DNA of 64,000 bases from Cohnella nanjingensis (GTDB lineage: Bacteria > Bacillota > Bacilli > Paenibacillales > Paenibacillaceae), in NCBI RefSeq assembly GCF_014212125.1, contig NZ_JACJVP010000001.1, forward strand, positions 1 through 64,000, in the 5' to 3' direction. Below, piece after piece: positions 53,272-63,400 of this stretch. The first letter of the stretch is position 1. The number at the start of each line of letters is the position of its first letter. Under the pieces are notes generated by a model, which did not search any database, was not told where the DNA came from, and worked only from the letters and a program-made list of their open reading frames with translations. Position numbers and translations under genes: made by a program.

Positions 53272-55380
53272 ATGATGATTCCAACCAATTATGTGGAAAA
53301 GGTATACGCGGGCTATCTGGGCATGAACATCGGCATTCGCCTTGGCGCGCCGGTCGAGCCGACGATCTGGACGTACGAGCGCATCCGCCGGACGTACGGC
53401 GACATTACCGGCTACGTCAAGGAATTCAAGAACTTCGCGGCCGACGACGACGCGAACGGGCCCTATTACTTCCTGCGCGCGCTCTATGACGATGCGGCGG
53501 ACCGCGACGTCACTCCAAACGACGTCGCCCGCGCATGGCTGAACTACGCCCGCGAAGGGGTCGGCATGTTCTGGTGGGGCGGCTACGGCGTCAGCACCGA
53601 ACATACGGCATACGTCAACTTGAAGAACGGCATCTCCGCGCCGCGCTCCGGATCGATCGCGCAGAACGGGCGGGTCATCGCCGAGCAGATCGGCGGACAG
53701 ATCTTCATCGACACGTGGGGACTCGTGAATCCCGGCAATCCGGCGAAGGCGGCCGACTTCGGGGAAGCGGCCGCGCGCGTCTCGCACGACGGGGAAGGCG
53801 TGCTGGGCGCCCGCTTCTTCTGCGCGGCGATCGCCCGGGCGTTCGAAACCTCGGACATTCGCGTTATTCTGGACGCGGCGTTGGCCCAGATCCCGGCAGA
53901 TTCGCTATACGCGCGGGTCGCGAGAGCGGTATTGGCGTTCCACGCCGAGCATCCGGACGACTTCCGGGCTTGCCGCGAGATGCTGGAGCGGGACTGGGGC
54001 TACGACAAGTACAAAGGCGTGTGCCACATCATTCCGAATGCGGGCGTATGCGTGCTCGCCATGATCTACGGCCAGGGCGACTTCAACCGCACCGTCGAGA
54101 TCGCGACGATGTGCGGCTGGGATACGGATTGCAACGCAGGCAACGTCGGCACGGTGCTGGGCGTGGCGGCCGGATTGGAGGGGATCGCGGACAAATACCG
54201 CCGGCCGATCAATGACGGGATCGTCATGTCGGGCATCTCCGGCTACCTCAACATTCTGGATCTGCCTTCCTATGCGAAGGAGCTGGCGATCCTGGGCTAT
54301 CGCCTGGCGAAGGAGCCCTGCCCCGCGGCGCTATCGGACAGCTTCAGGGAGAACGAAGTCTACTTCGACTTCGAGCTGCCGGGATCGACGCACAACATTC
54401 GGGTGTCCGATCCGTTCTTCTGCCAGGCGCGGCACTCCGCGGAGAAGGCGCACTCGGGAACCGGCTCCCTCGAGATCGTCTTCGACCGCATGACCCGCGG
54501 CGAGATGTCCAAAGTCTACTACAAGCCGTTCTATACGCGGGCCGACTTCAGCGACGAACGGTATTCCCCGACCTTCGCGCCTCGGGCCTACGCCGGCCAG
54601 AAGGTGAGCATGGCGATCTATCTCGACCAATGGAGCGGCAACGAGACGATGGGCGTCGCGCCGTACGTCCGGCTGGCCAAGAGCCGGAAAGAGCTCGTCC
54701 AGGGTTACCTCAAGCTCGTGGATCAGCAATGGCTGCAAGTGGAGTTCGAGATTCCGGATACCGGCGGCGACCTCGTCGACGAAGTCGGGATCGTGCTGGA
54801 AGCGTACTCGACGCGCAAGCCGAAGAGTCTCGGCCGCGTCTTCCTCGACGACTTCCGCATCTACGGCAAGTCGGACTATACGATCGACTTCGCCAAGCAA
54901 TCGACCGACTTCGGCTGCGTGACGCCGTTCGCCCACAATCACGGCGCATGGAGCCTGGCGGACGGTGCGATGTATCTCATGACGGCCGAGCCCAGCGAGG
55001 CCTACGCGGGCAACTACTTCGCCAAGGACTATGCCGTCTCGGTGAAGCTGAATCCGCAGAGCGGGGATTCGCACCTCGTCGCCATTCGCGCGCAAGGAGC
55101 TATGCGAGGCTACCATGCGGGCTTCGACGGTTCGGACCGGGTCGCGCTGTACTTGAACGACTTCGGCTATACGAAGCTCGCGGAAGCCAGCTGCCCTTGG
55201 CGGTTGGATCAAGAATACGAGCTCGAGCTCACCGCCCAAGGCGATACGCTCACGCTGTCCGTCAACGGCGAACAAGCGCTGCGGCATCGGGACGCTACTT
55301 GGGGATACGGGATGTACGGCGTGAGCACGCGGGGCGCGGCTAGAACGTATTACCGCGGCGTTCGGGTAACGGAGTTGTAA
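53272..55380 (+). CDS. ADP-ribosylglycohydrolase-family protein 2 fused to beta-sandwich domains
   Basis: 702 residues, twice the usual length. Residues about 1-340 are the hydrolase domain with LGMNIGIRLGAPVEP, a DDD cluster and GWDTDCNAGNVGTVLG (Asp284, Asp286). Two further beta-rich domains follow: about 365-540 (carbohydrate-binding-module-like, RVFLDDFRIYG at its end) and about 545-702 (LamG/concanavalin-like, ending DATWGYGMYGVSTRGAA). No signal peptide is evident, so the whole protein seems cytoplasmic, which is odd for carbohydrate-binding modules. ATG at 53272 (or 53275) with AAAGGCGG upstream. A terminator follows. Confidence 0.85.
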   Translation: MMIPTNYVEKVYAGYLGMNIGIRLGAPVEPTIWTYERIRRTYGDITGYVKEFKNFAADDDANGPYYFLRALYDDAADRDVTPNDVARAWLNYAREGVGMFWWGGYGVSTEHTAYVNLKNGISAPRSGSIAQNGRVIAEQIGGQIFIDTWGLVNPGNPAKAADFGEAAARVSHDGEGVLGARFFCAAIARAFETSDIRVILDAALAQIPADSLYARVARAVLAFHAEHPDDFRACREMLERDWGYDKYKGVCHIIPNAGVCVLAMIYGQGDFNRTVEIATMCGWDTDCNAGNVGTVLGVAAGLEGIADKYRRPINDGIVMSGISGYLNILDLPSYAKELAILGYRLAKEPCPAALSDSFRENEVYFDFELPGSTHNIRVSDPFFCQARHSAEKAHSGTGSLEIVFDRMTRGEMSKVYYKPFYTRADFSDERYSPTFAPRAYAGQKVSMAIYLDQWSGNETMGVAPYVRLAKSRKELVQGYLKLVDQQWLQVEFEIPDTGGDLVDEVGIVLEAYSTRKPKSLGRVFLDDFRIYGKSDYTIDFAKQSTDFGCVTPFAHNHGAWSLADGAMYLMTAEPSEAYAGNYFAKDYAVSVKLNPQSGDSHLVAIRAQGAMRGYHAGFDGSDRVALYLNDFGYTKLAEASCPWRLDQEYELELTAQGDTLTLSVNGEQALRHRDATWGYGMYGVSTRGAARTYYRGVRVTEL

Positions 55381-55388
55381 AGAGGAAT

Positions 55389-55422
55389 AGCCCGGTCGGC
55401 CGAGAGGCTGACCGGGCTTTTT
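55389..55422 (+). terminator. Terminator of the AtuA-ARH block
   Basis: AGCCCGGTC (55389-55397) pairs with GACCGGGCT (55410-55418), with GGCC/GGCT inside, followed by TTTT. Confidence 0.93.
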
Positions 55423-55460
55423 GATGTACGGCCGCGATGCGGCAGGGAAAGGGGGAGGGA

Positions 55461-56165
55461 TCAGTAGGCTTGGAAGGCGACCCAGACCGCGCCAAACATG
55501 ACTAGAATGCCGCCGACCTTGCACATGAAGTAATAGAATTCGCTCGGTTCGGGATCTTCCACCCAAATCCATTTCAGCGAGAGCCAGAAAGTGACGTCTT
55601 GGAATTTGCGGTAGCGATAACTGCACCAGCCGTAAATCAATAAGCCCAAGGCAAGGAACAGGAAGCCGGGAACGCCCGGCTTCTCATGATATTCCGGATA
55701 AGCGGCCGTTACGAGTGCGGCGGGGGAATACGCCTCTTCGTCATCGCCCTTCACGCTCTGACCGTTGACGGATACGGTGAATGGGAGATAGAGATCGCCC
55801 TTCGCGTCATAGCTGAGGAGAAGGCGAGACTGATCCTGGACTTCGTATCGGCGGCCGTTCGGATAGGTCACGCTGTACTTGATGTTGTAAGGATCGCTGT
55901 TCTTCGCGATGACATGTTCCTGTCGGTCGATGATAACGGTTCGGGACGGCCCGTCGATGCGCACTTGAACGGGGCTGGCCGACCCGCTGCGGTAAGCGAC
56001 GAGAGCGCCCTGATCGCGATCCAATGCGTATTTGTGCCCATCGATATAGAAGACAGGCTCCGTGAAGTAAGGCTCGGAGAGGATCCCGACGAGCGCGGAC
56101 ACGACGATCACGCAGGCAAAGAAGAGGAAGCTCGGGGACGCCATTTTCTTGAATACGGTCGCCAT
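55461..56165 (-). CDS. Hypothetical membrane protein
   Basis: 234 residues from ATG at 56165. One transmembrane segment near the N-terminus (SFLFFACVIVVSALVGILS), an extracytoplasmic beta-rich domain (about 30-165) and two at the C-terminus (FLFLALGLLIYGWCSY and GILVMFGAVWVAFQAY). No family recognised. Starts further upstream (56186, 56201) are possible; no clear ribosome binding site is seen for any, so the start is uncertain. It converges with the ARH block and is probably a single-gene unit. Confidence 0.6.
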   Translation of the reverse strand: MATVFKKMASPSFLFFACVIVVSALVGILSEPYFTEPVFYIDGHKYALDRDQGALVAYRSGSASPVQVRIDGPSRTVIIDRQEHVIAKNSDPYNIKYSVTYPNGRRYEVQDQSRLLLSYDAKGDLYLPFTVSVNGQSVKGDDEEAYSPAALVTAAYPEYHEKPGVPGFLFLALGLLIYGWCSYRYRKFQDVTFWLSLKWIWVEDPEPSEFYYFMCKVGGILVMFGAVWVAFQAY

Positions 56166-56271
56166 CTTAATACATCCATTCTTCATCAAGTTATACATTA
56201 GTACGCTAGTGGAAGGAGACGGTTGCGTTCGGCAATGATCGTTCGTGAACAGGTCGCAAGCGCAGTTCGGG

Positions 56272-56370
56272 CGGATTCGAATCGTCGCCGTCATTCCCCC
56301 GCTGCTTATTTTCTTCTTCGCGCAGAAATACTTCATTCAAGGCATCGTAATCTCGGGATCCAAAGGATAA
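56272..56370 (+). pseudogene. C-terminal remnant of a CUT1 sugar permease gene
   Basis: The frame up to TAA at 56370 reads IRIVAVIPPLLIFFFAQKYF then IQGIVISGSKG. This is the usual ending of MalG-type permeases (compare FFSLQKYFLEGVTVGAVKG of the intact gene in this window). No start codon or upstream domain exists, so it is a relic. A terminator sits just after it. Confidence 0.82.
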
Positions 56371-56396
56371 GCGGCGACGGTGCGTTAGGCCGTTTC

Positions 56397-56436
56397 AAAA
56401 GCCCGTACGGCGAATAGGCTGTACGGGCTTTTGCGC
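56397..56436 (+). terminator. Terminator after the permease relic
   Basis: AAAAGCCCGTAC (56397-56408) pairs with GTACGGGCTTTT (56421-56432). Probably the surviving end of the lost operon. Confidence 0.85.
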
Positions 56437-56626
56437 GTCTGCAGAAAGGCAGGGGCAGCCGTTCGAAATGCCGCAAAAGCGACAATGATCGAGGCGAACA
56501 TGACGAGGGCGTTGCCCGGGGCGCCGCGCGAGAGGACTGCCCATTTATGCCGGGTTGGGCTAGTATATAAGTAAGTTCCGGCAAGGCGTCATATGTTGGG
56601 ATTAACTCAATTTATGGGGTGTTGCT

Positions 56627-56803
56627 GTGGCCAAAAAGAAAACCGGCGCGCTACTTGACGAACTATCCTCCATAGATTTAGCCGAGATCGGCTTAACCTT
56701 GAACCTCATCGGGGATCTGTTCGGATATTTGTCGATCGTCAAAGCGAAAGAAGATGCGTTCTTGATGGAGCAAGCGAGAACGTCGAATAAAAAGGAGAAA
56801 TGA
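56627..56803 (+). CDS. Small hypothetical protein (58 residues)
   Basis: GTG start at 56627, GGGG at 56616-56619 as a weak ribosome binding site. The sequence starts AKKKTGALLDELSSIDLAEI and ends ARTSNKKEK: a charged head, a central amphipathic or weakly hydrophobic stretch (GLTLNLIGDLFGYLSIV) and a basic tail. It resembles small membrane-associated or regulatory proteins, but I recognise no family. A terminator follows 23 bp after its stop, which supports a real transcript. Confidence 0.5.
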   Translation: MAKKKTGALLDELSSIDLAEIGLTLNLIGDLFGYLSIVKAKEDAFLMEQARTSNKKEK

Positions 56804-56825
56804 CTGCTGCGAGCACTGCGCCTAG

Positions 56826-56857
56826 AAACCCGCGTCGACGGACGACGGGTTTTTTTG
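56826..56857 (+). terminator. Terminator after the 58-residue gene
   Basis: AAACCCG (56826-56832) pairs with CGGGTTT (56846-56852), followed by TTTTT. Confidence 0.8.
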
Positions 56858-57432
56858 CGCATATCGGAAAGGATGAGTTTCTAGTAACTTAGGGATTGGA
56901 TGGAAGGGGAGAGATAAGCTGGATATGAAACGAAAGGTGACATGTCGCGGCGATTTATAGATTGTCGCTAACCGGTTGCCCTCTGCGTCCCCCTCGCGTG
57001 AATGAAGTTTACACAAAAATTGAAATCCATCGCTTTTCGCTCGTTTCTTTGCTTTACAAAGGCCAATTCGATGACATATATTTGTTACCACAGTTGTCAT
57101 TTGATAAATTGCATGAATTACAAATGTTCACAACTCTTCAAAATGAAAGCCGCGCTGTGCATTTATCCCTCCATAACGACCTCAATCCGAAACGACGGGG
57201 CACGAAAAATAACTTTTCCGCGTTTACAATGGCAAAATAATCTCGTGTTATAGTTGCCGTTGTGCAAGACTACAATTTTGTTCAAACGCAATTTAACAAA
57301 TGTAGAGCATCGACAAATGACATCAGAGGGGTGCGCAGCGATAAGTTGATTCCGATGCGAGAGACCTACAAGTTTGTACAGGGGACTTAGAAATAGGAGT
57401 ATGCGACAACTATTCATAGGAGGCATTCATCC
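56858..57432 (+). promoter_or_regulatory. 575-bp upstream region of the large secreted protein, with a possible promoter
   Basis: No gene is supported here; the base composition is clearly more AT-rich. An extended -10 box TGT-TATAGT (57249-57254) with a distant TTTACA (57223-57228, spacer 20) is the best promoter candidate, giving an untranslated leader of about 170 nt. I see no known riboswitch in that leader. Confidence 0.35.
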
Positions 57433-60400
57433 ATGCAGCGAGCCATTCGGAAATACAAGAAGCTCCACGCGATCGTCATGGCCGTCGTGATGCTGGTCGC
57501 CGTCATGTTCCCGCCGGGTCTGATTCAGCGGGCAAGCGCGGCAGGCGAAGAGGAGCTGATCTATTGGAGCGGGGCGACGACCAGCGATACGACTCCGTAT
57601 GAGATCCCGGCTACGCGCGCCAACGCTGGGAACGCGGCGGCGAAGATCACGATCGTCGGCGCCAAACTGGTCGCAGCCGCAGCCGGGCCTAAGACAGACA
57701 AGGTAGCGGGAGGCAATACTTGGACGACGGCTCCGGCCTACTGGACGGCTATGATCGACACGACCGGCTACCAGAACATTCGCGTGTCCTCCAGGCACTA
57801 CAGCAGCGGCACCGGGCCGAAGGATCTGTTGCTCCAATACAGTCTGGACGGAACCGCTTGGACCGACGCGACGAACGGCGCGATCACGGTCGGCAACGCT
57901 TCATGGTCGACCGGCGGCGTGCTGAGCAATGCGGAATTGTCCGCCGACGCGAACGACAAGCAGACGGTCTATGTTCGTTGGCTCGTCAATTCGACTGTCT
58001 CCGCCAGCGGGAGTACTCTGGCTGCGGGCGGGACGAGCCGCATCGCGGAAGTGTTCGTCATGGGCACCTCGATCGCGGAGCCGGGCAATCCGGCGCCGGA
58101 CAAGACCGATATGCCGGTCGCGGGCAAGATCGCCTTCAGCGACAATTACAAGACCGTGACGGGAGCGGCCGGTGCGGTCGCGCCGGGGGCAACCGTCCTA
58201 TTCTCCTTGGACGGCAAGACGCCCGCCGGCTCGACGGTCGCCGATGCGACCTACGGCTCGTTCAGCTATGATCTCGACAATCCCGCGAAGCTGACGACCG
58301 TGTATGTCTCGGCCGTAGAAGGGACCAAAGCGGAAAGCGAAAAGGCAACGGTGGCGATTCCCAAATCGGCCAAGCCGGCAGCCGGCAAAATCACGTTCGC
58401 CGACACGAAGAAAATCAGCGGGTCGGCCGGCGCCGTGACGGCAAATGCTAGCGTGATCGCGTACGTGGACGGCGCCGTTGCCGGAACCGCGACGGCGGCG
58501 GCGGACGGCTCGTTCGGTCTCGATCTGCTCAATCCGAACGACAAGCCGCAAGTCGACGTAGCCGCGAAGGAAGCCGGGAAGCTGGAGAGCGACAAAGTCA
58601 CCGTCAGCCTGCCCGATACGTCCTCCTATCGCGCCGGAGACGTGGTGATCAGCCAGTTCTATCCGAACGGCGGCAACAGCGGGGCTTTCTACAAAACGAA
58701 ATTTTTCGAACTGTACAATACGACCGATCGCGATATCAGCTTCAACAACCTATGGACGATCGGTTACGCTTCCGCCACCGTGACGTCCTTCTCGGCCGGC
58801 ACGGCGCTGTCCGGCACGATTAAGGCGCACGGCTATTACCTGATCGCGAGCAGCAGCAGCACCGGGACCGTCGGGGCCGAGCTGCCCGTATCCGCCGATC
58901 AGACGGCGTCGCTGAATCCGAGCGGCAGCGCGGGCGGACACCTCTTCATCGCCCACAAGACGGGCGCCGTCAGCGACGATGCGGATCCGGATCTGATCGA
59001 CCTCGTGGCGTTCGGCAACGGCACGGCCGCGTTCAAGCTGGATACGTCCCATTGGGGCGCTCCGTACTTCGTCACGAACGTCGGCAGCGGCACGGTACTG
59101 CGCAAGACCGGCATCGGGTCCGATCCGAGAGCGGCCTTCGGCCTGGGCAACGGCTTCTTCTCCAAGGATCCGTCCAAGGACTTCGTCATGAACATTCCGG
59201 CGCTCACCGCCAGCCCGAACGAGGTGCTGGTTCGCAATTCCAAGTACATGGCGGCGCCGAACGCGTCGAAGATCGCCTACGCGAACGTCTCCGGTGTTGC
59301 TTCGGTGACGGGGGCGGCGGGCGCAGTCCCGGCTTCGTCCGTCGTGAAGGCCTATGTCGAAGACGGAGGCGCACCGACGGTAGCGGGGCAGACGACCGCC
59401 GCGGCTGACGGCTCATTCTCGATCTCCTTCGCGGACGCAGGGAGCACGCACGCCTCCGTGTACTTGACGCATACGGATGTCTACAACGAGAGCTTCTATA
59501 CGCGCCTCGACGCGCCGGCTAATCCGAACGCGGTCGTCGCGATCGCCGATCTGCGCAAGCAGGACGCCAGAGGCGTACCGCTGAACGCCGGCTATCAGGC
59601 GACGATCCAGGGCGTGGCTACGAGCGGCAACCAGGCGCTTGGCACGGAGAAGACGAACTTCTACCTCCAGGACGCGACGGGCGGCCTGAACGTGCTGGGC
59701 GGGCAAAGTCCCGCAGTGCCGATCGTGAAGGACCACGCGTATCGGATCACGGGACGCGTCGTCTTCACGGCGGGCACGACCCAATTCGTGCCTACGGCCA
59801 TCGCGGAGACGGACGCCGCTGCGCTGCCGGCTGCGACCGCGGTCACGCTGGACAAGCTGGGCAGCTATGCGACGGCCGAGCCGCTCGAAGGCAAGCTGGT
59901 TGTCTTCAAGGCGAAGGTGTCCAATATTCCCGCGAGCGGGCCGGATTACAGCCTCACGGTCACGGACGAATCGAACCAAACGGCGATCGTTCGGGTGCTC
60001 GGCTCCTCCGGTATCGACGTAGCAGGCGGCGCGATCGTCCTGGGCGAGACGTACACCTTCACGGGCATCGTCGGCCAGTCCAAAGGGGCGGCGCCTTATA
60101 CGAGCGGCTATTACCTGCTGCCCCGAAACGCCAACGATATTCGCGGGCAACTGCAGCTGAACCATACGCCGTTAACGAAAGCCTACATCGGCACGGATGT
60201 CGTCTTCAAGGCGACCGCGAAGTACGCGGACACCGTCACGCTGTATTACAAGGGAACCGGCGATGCGACCTATACGCCTGTCTCTATGCTTTCCGCCGAT
60301 AAGCTGAACTATAACGGCATCATTCCGAAGTCGAGCTTACCGTCCGGCAAACTGCAATACTACATGGAAGCGGTCGGGAGCGGCGATACGCTGCGCGTAG

Positions 60401-63400
60401 GATCCGACGCGGCGCCGATCGCGATCGACGTCGTGGAGGACACGGACGGTCCGGTCATCTCGAACGTCCTTCCGGCCGAGAACGACGAGGTCGAGACGCA
60501 GCATCCGGTCATCTCCGCCGATTACGAGGATCCGAACGGCATCGACACGGCCGCTATGAGCATCCGGATCGACGCCGCGGATTATACGTCCCTGGCGACG
60601 ATTACGGACACGTCCGTCAAGCTGACGCTGACGACGGCAAACGATCTTAGCGTCGGATCGCATACGGTTACGATCACGACCCGGGACCTGCTCGGGAACG
60701 CGTCGACCAAGACATGGAGTTTCAAGGTGGCCGAGCGATTCACGGGCGGCACCCATTATTACGGGACGACGCACAACCATACGAACATCTCGCACGACGC
60801 CGCCGGCGCTCCGGAAGACGCGCTGAAGGCGGCCAAATATTACGGATACGACTGGTTCGCTTTCTCCGACCACTCCCATGACATCGACGCTTCGCTGGTC
60901 GGCACGGACACCGTGCAGCACAAGGGAATGCCGGAGCGGACGGGCGGTTCCGACTGGCAGCTGACCAAGGAATTGGCCAAGCAGTACACGAAGAACGGCG
61001 ACTTCGTCGTGTTCCCGGCGTTCGAGATGACGTCCACGACGTGGGGTCACTCCAACGTATTCGGAACGGACAACTTCATCGACCGCAAGCAGGATGGCGG
61101 CAAGTATCAGGATCTCAAGAGCTACTATGCCTGGGTGCTGACTTACGACAATATCGTCGCGCAATTCAACCACCCGGGAATGTCGGCCAACGCGTTCGAC
61201 AACTTTATTCCGTACGACAAAAACGTGGACAAGCTGTTCACGATGCTCGAGGTCGGCAACGGTTCGGGCAAGTACTCTTACGTCAACGTTCAAGACAAGT
61301 TTTTCAACGCGCTGGATCTGGGATGGCATATCGCGCCGACTTACGGCGAGGACAACCATGACGCCACTTGGGGACAGACGAAGGACCGCACGGTCATCGT
61401 CGCCAAGGATCTCAGCCAGGAATCGCTGCTCGATGCGATGCGGAAGATGCGCGTATACTTCACCGAGGACCCGAACGCCAAGTTGGACGCGACGGCCAAC
61501 GGCTGGTATATGGGCTCGACGGTCGATTCCAAGACGCTGAACTTCGACATCCACTTGAGCGACGACGTCTGGGAAGAGAAGAGCGATCCGCACTACAGCT
61601 ATCTGAAGACGGCCACCGACGACAACATCCTGAAGGCGGAGCTGATCACCAACGGCGGCACGGTCGTCGATTCGTACGTGCCGTCCGGCAAGACGACGTC
61701 TCTCCACTGGACGCCTTCCGCTACGGTGATGGGCGGACAGCAATGGTTCGTCGTCCGGATCACGCAAGCCGACGGGGACCGCATCTACTCGGCGCCGTTC
61801 TGGTCGCCGGAAGTGCCGGTATCGGTCAAAGTCAGCAATGTCACAATCGCGGAAGGCGCGGTCATCGGCGGCGTTCCGGCGACGCTCCAAGCGGGACTCT
61901 CGAACATGGGAACCGTCGACGTGACGAATATCAAGGCCAAATTCTACTACGACGACTTGAGCCACCCGATCGGCGAGGCGGATATCGCCTCTCTCAAGGT
62001 CGGCCAATCGGCGACGTCGAGCGTGGTCTGGTCCGCTCCGGCCGTGGGCAACCGCACGATCATCGTCGCGTTGACCGCCGATCAGGATCTGGGCGACTAC
62101 AAGTATCGGCAGAGCGTCTCCGTCAAAGCTCCCTTGGGCAAGACGATCCTGATCGACGCTTCGAAGAACAACGAGAACACGACCAAGGACGCGGGCACGT
62201 ACAAAGACAACCTAAAGGCGTTTACGACCTTGATGAGGCAGCAGGGCTATACCGTCCTGGAGAACGCTCCGGCTCTCACGGATGCCGCGCTCCAGAACGT
62301 CAGCGTTCTCTATATCTCGCACCCGGCATCGGCTTACGGCACGGACGAGATTGCGGCGATCAAGAAGTTCGTCGACGGAGGCGGAGCGGTCTGGTTCTCG
62401 GAGAAGAGCAACTTCGGCAGTAGCTCCAACCAGAATCTGAATCCGATCCTGTCGGCGATCGGCTCTACCATTCTCGTCAACAATGACGGGATCGCGGACG
62501 AGACGAAGGAAGGGAACTTCTGGAGCACGCCGCTCACCTCCAACTATTCGGTACGGCTCCACCCGACGCCGGTCGGCAACAAGCTGACGGACTTCGCGTC
62601 GACGCTCGAATATTACAGCGGATCGAGCTTGGCGAAGAACGACGGCTCGAGCGGCAAAGTCGCCTTGACGGACAGCGGCAGCGTCACGATCCTGGCGCGC
62701 GGCAACGAATCGACGTTCCAGATCGCGGGCGGCCAGATCAAGGCGGATACGATGAAGTATAACGTCGTCACGTCGCCTGCGCCGGCCGGTCTGACCGGGG
62801 GCTCGGCTATCCCGGCGATCGCTTCCGAGACGCTGAGCGGAGGCGGACGGATCATCGTCTCCGGCATGAACGTCTTCAACGACAGGCAGATGGACGAGAG
62901 CTTCAACGAGAAGGGCAACAACGAATTGGCCCTGAACGCGATGACGTGGCTCTCCCGCATGGAGAAGCCCGTCACGCCGATCGGAGAGGCGCGCAAGCTG
63001 CAGGAAGGAACCGAAGTCGTCATTCAAGGCAAGGTGACGACGGCGGCCGGCGTATTCTTCGACGCCGCCTACGTGCAGGACGAGACGGGCGGCATCATGG
63101 CGTTCAACGATGTTCCGGAAGGCACTCTGAAGCTCGGGGATACCGTCCGTGTGTACGGACACATCAAAGTGTTCGAGAACAACACGGAGCTCGAGTTCGA
63201 TAAATTCGCGAACAGCGTCGTCTGGATCGGCGCAGGCGATCCTGTCGATCCGTCGCGCGTCAGCACGAAGGACTCGGTATCCGATGTCTATCAAGGACGT
63301 TTGGTAAAGGTGACGGGTACGGTTACCGCCTTGCCGGATGCGGACTCGATCATCCTGAACGACGGATCCGGGGACGTGCTGGTGTTCGTGGACGGCTTCA

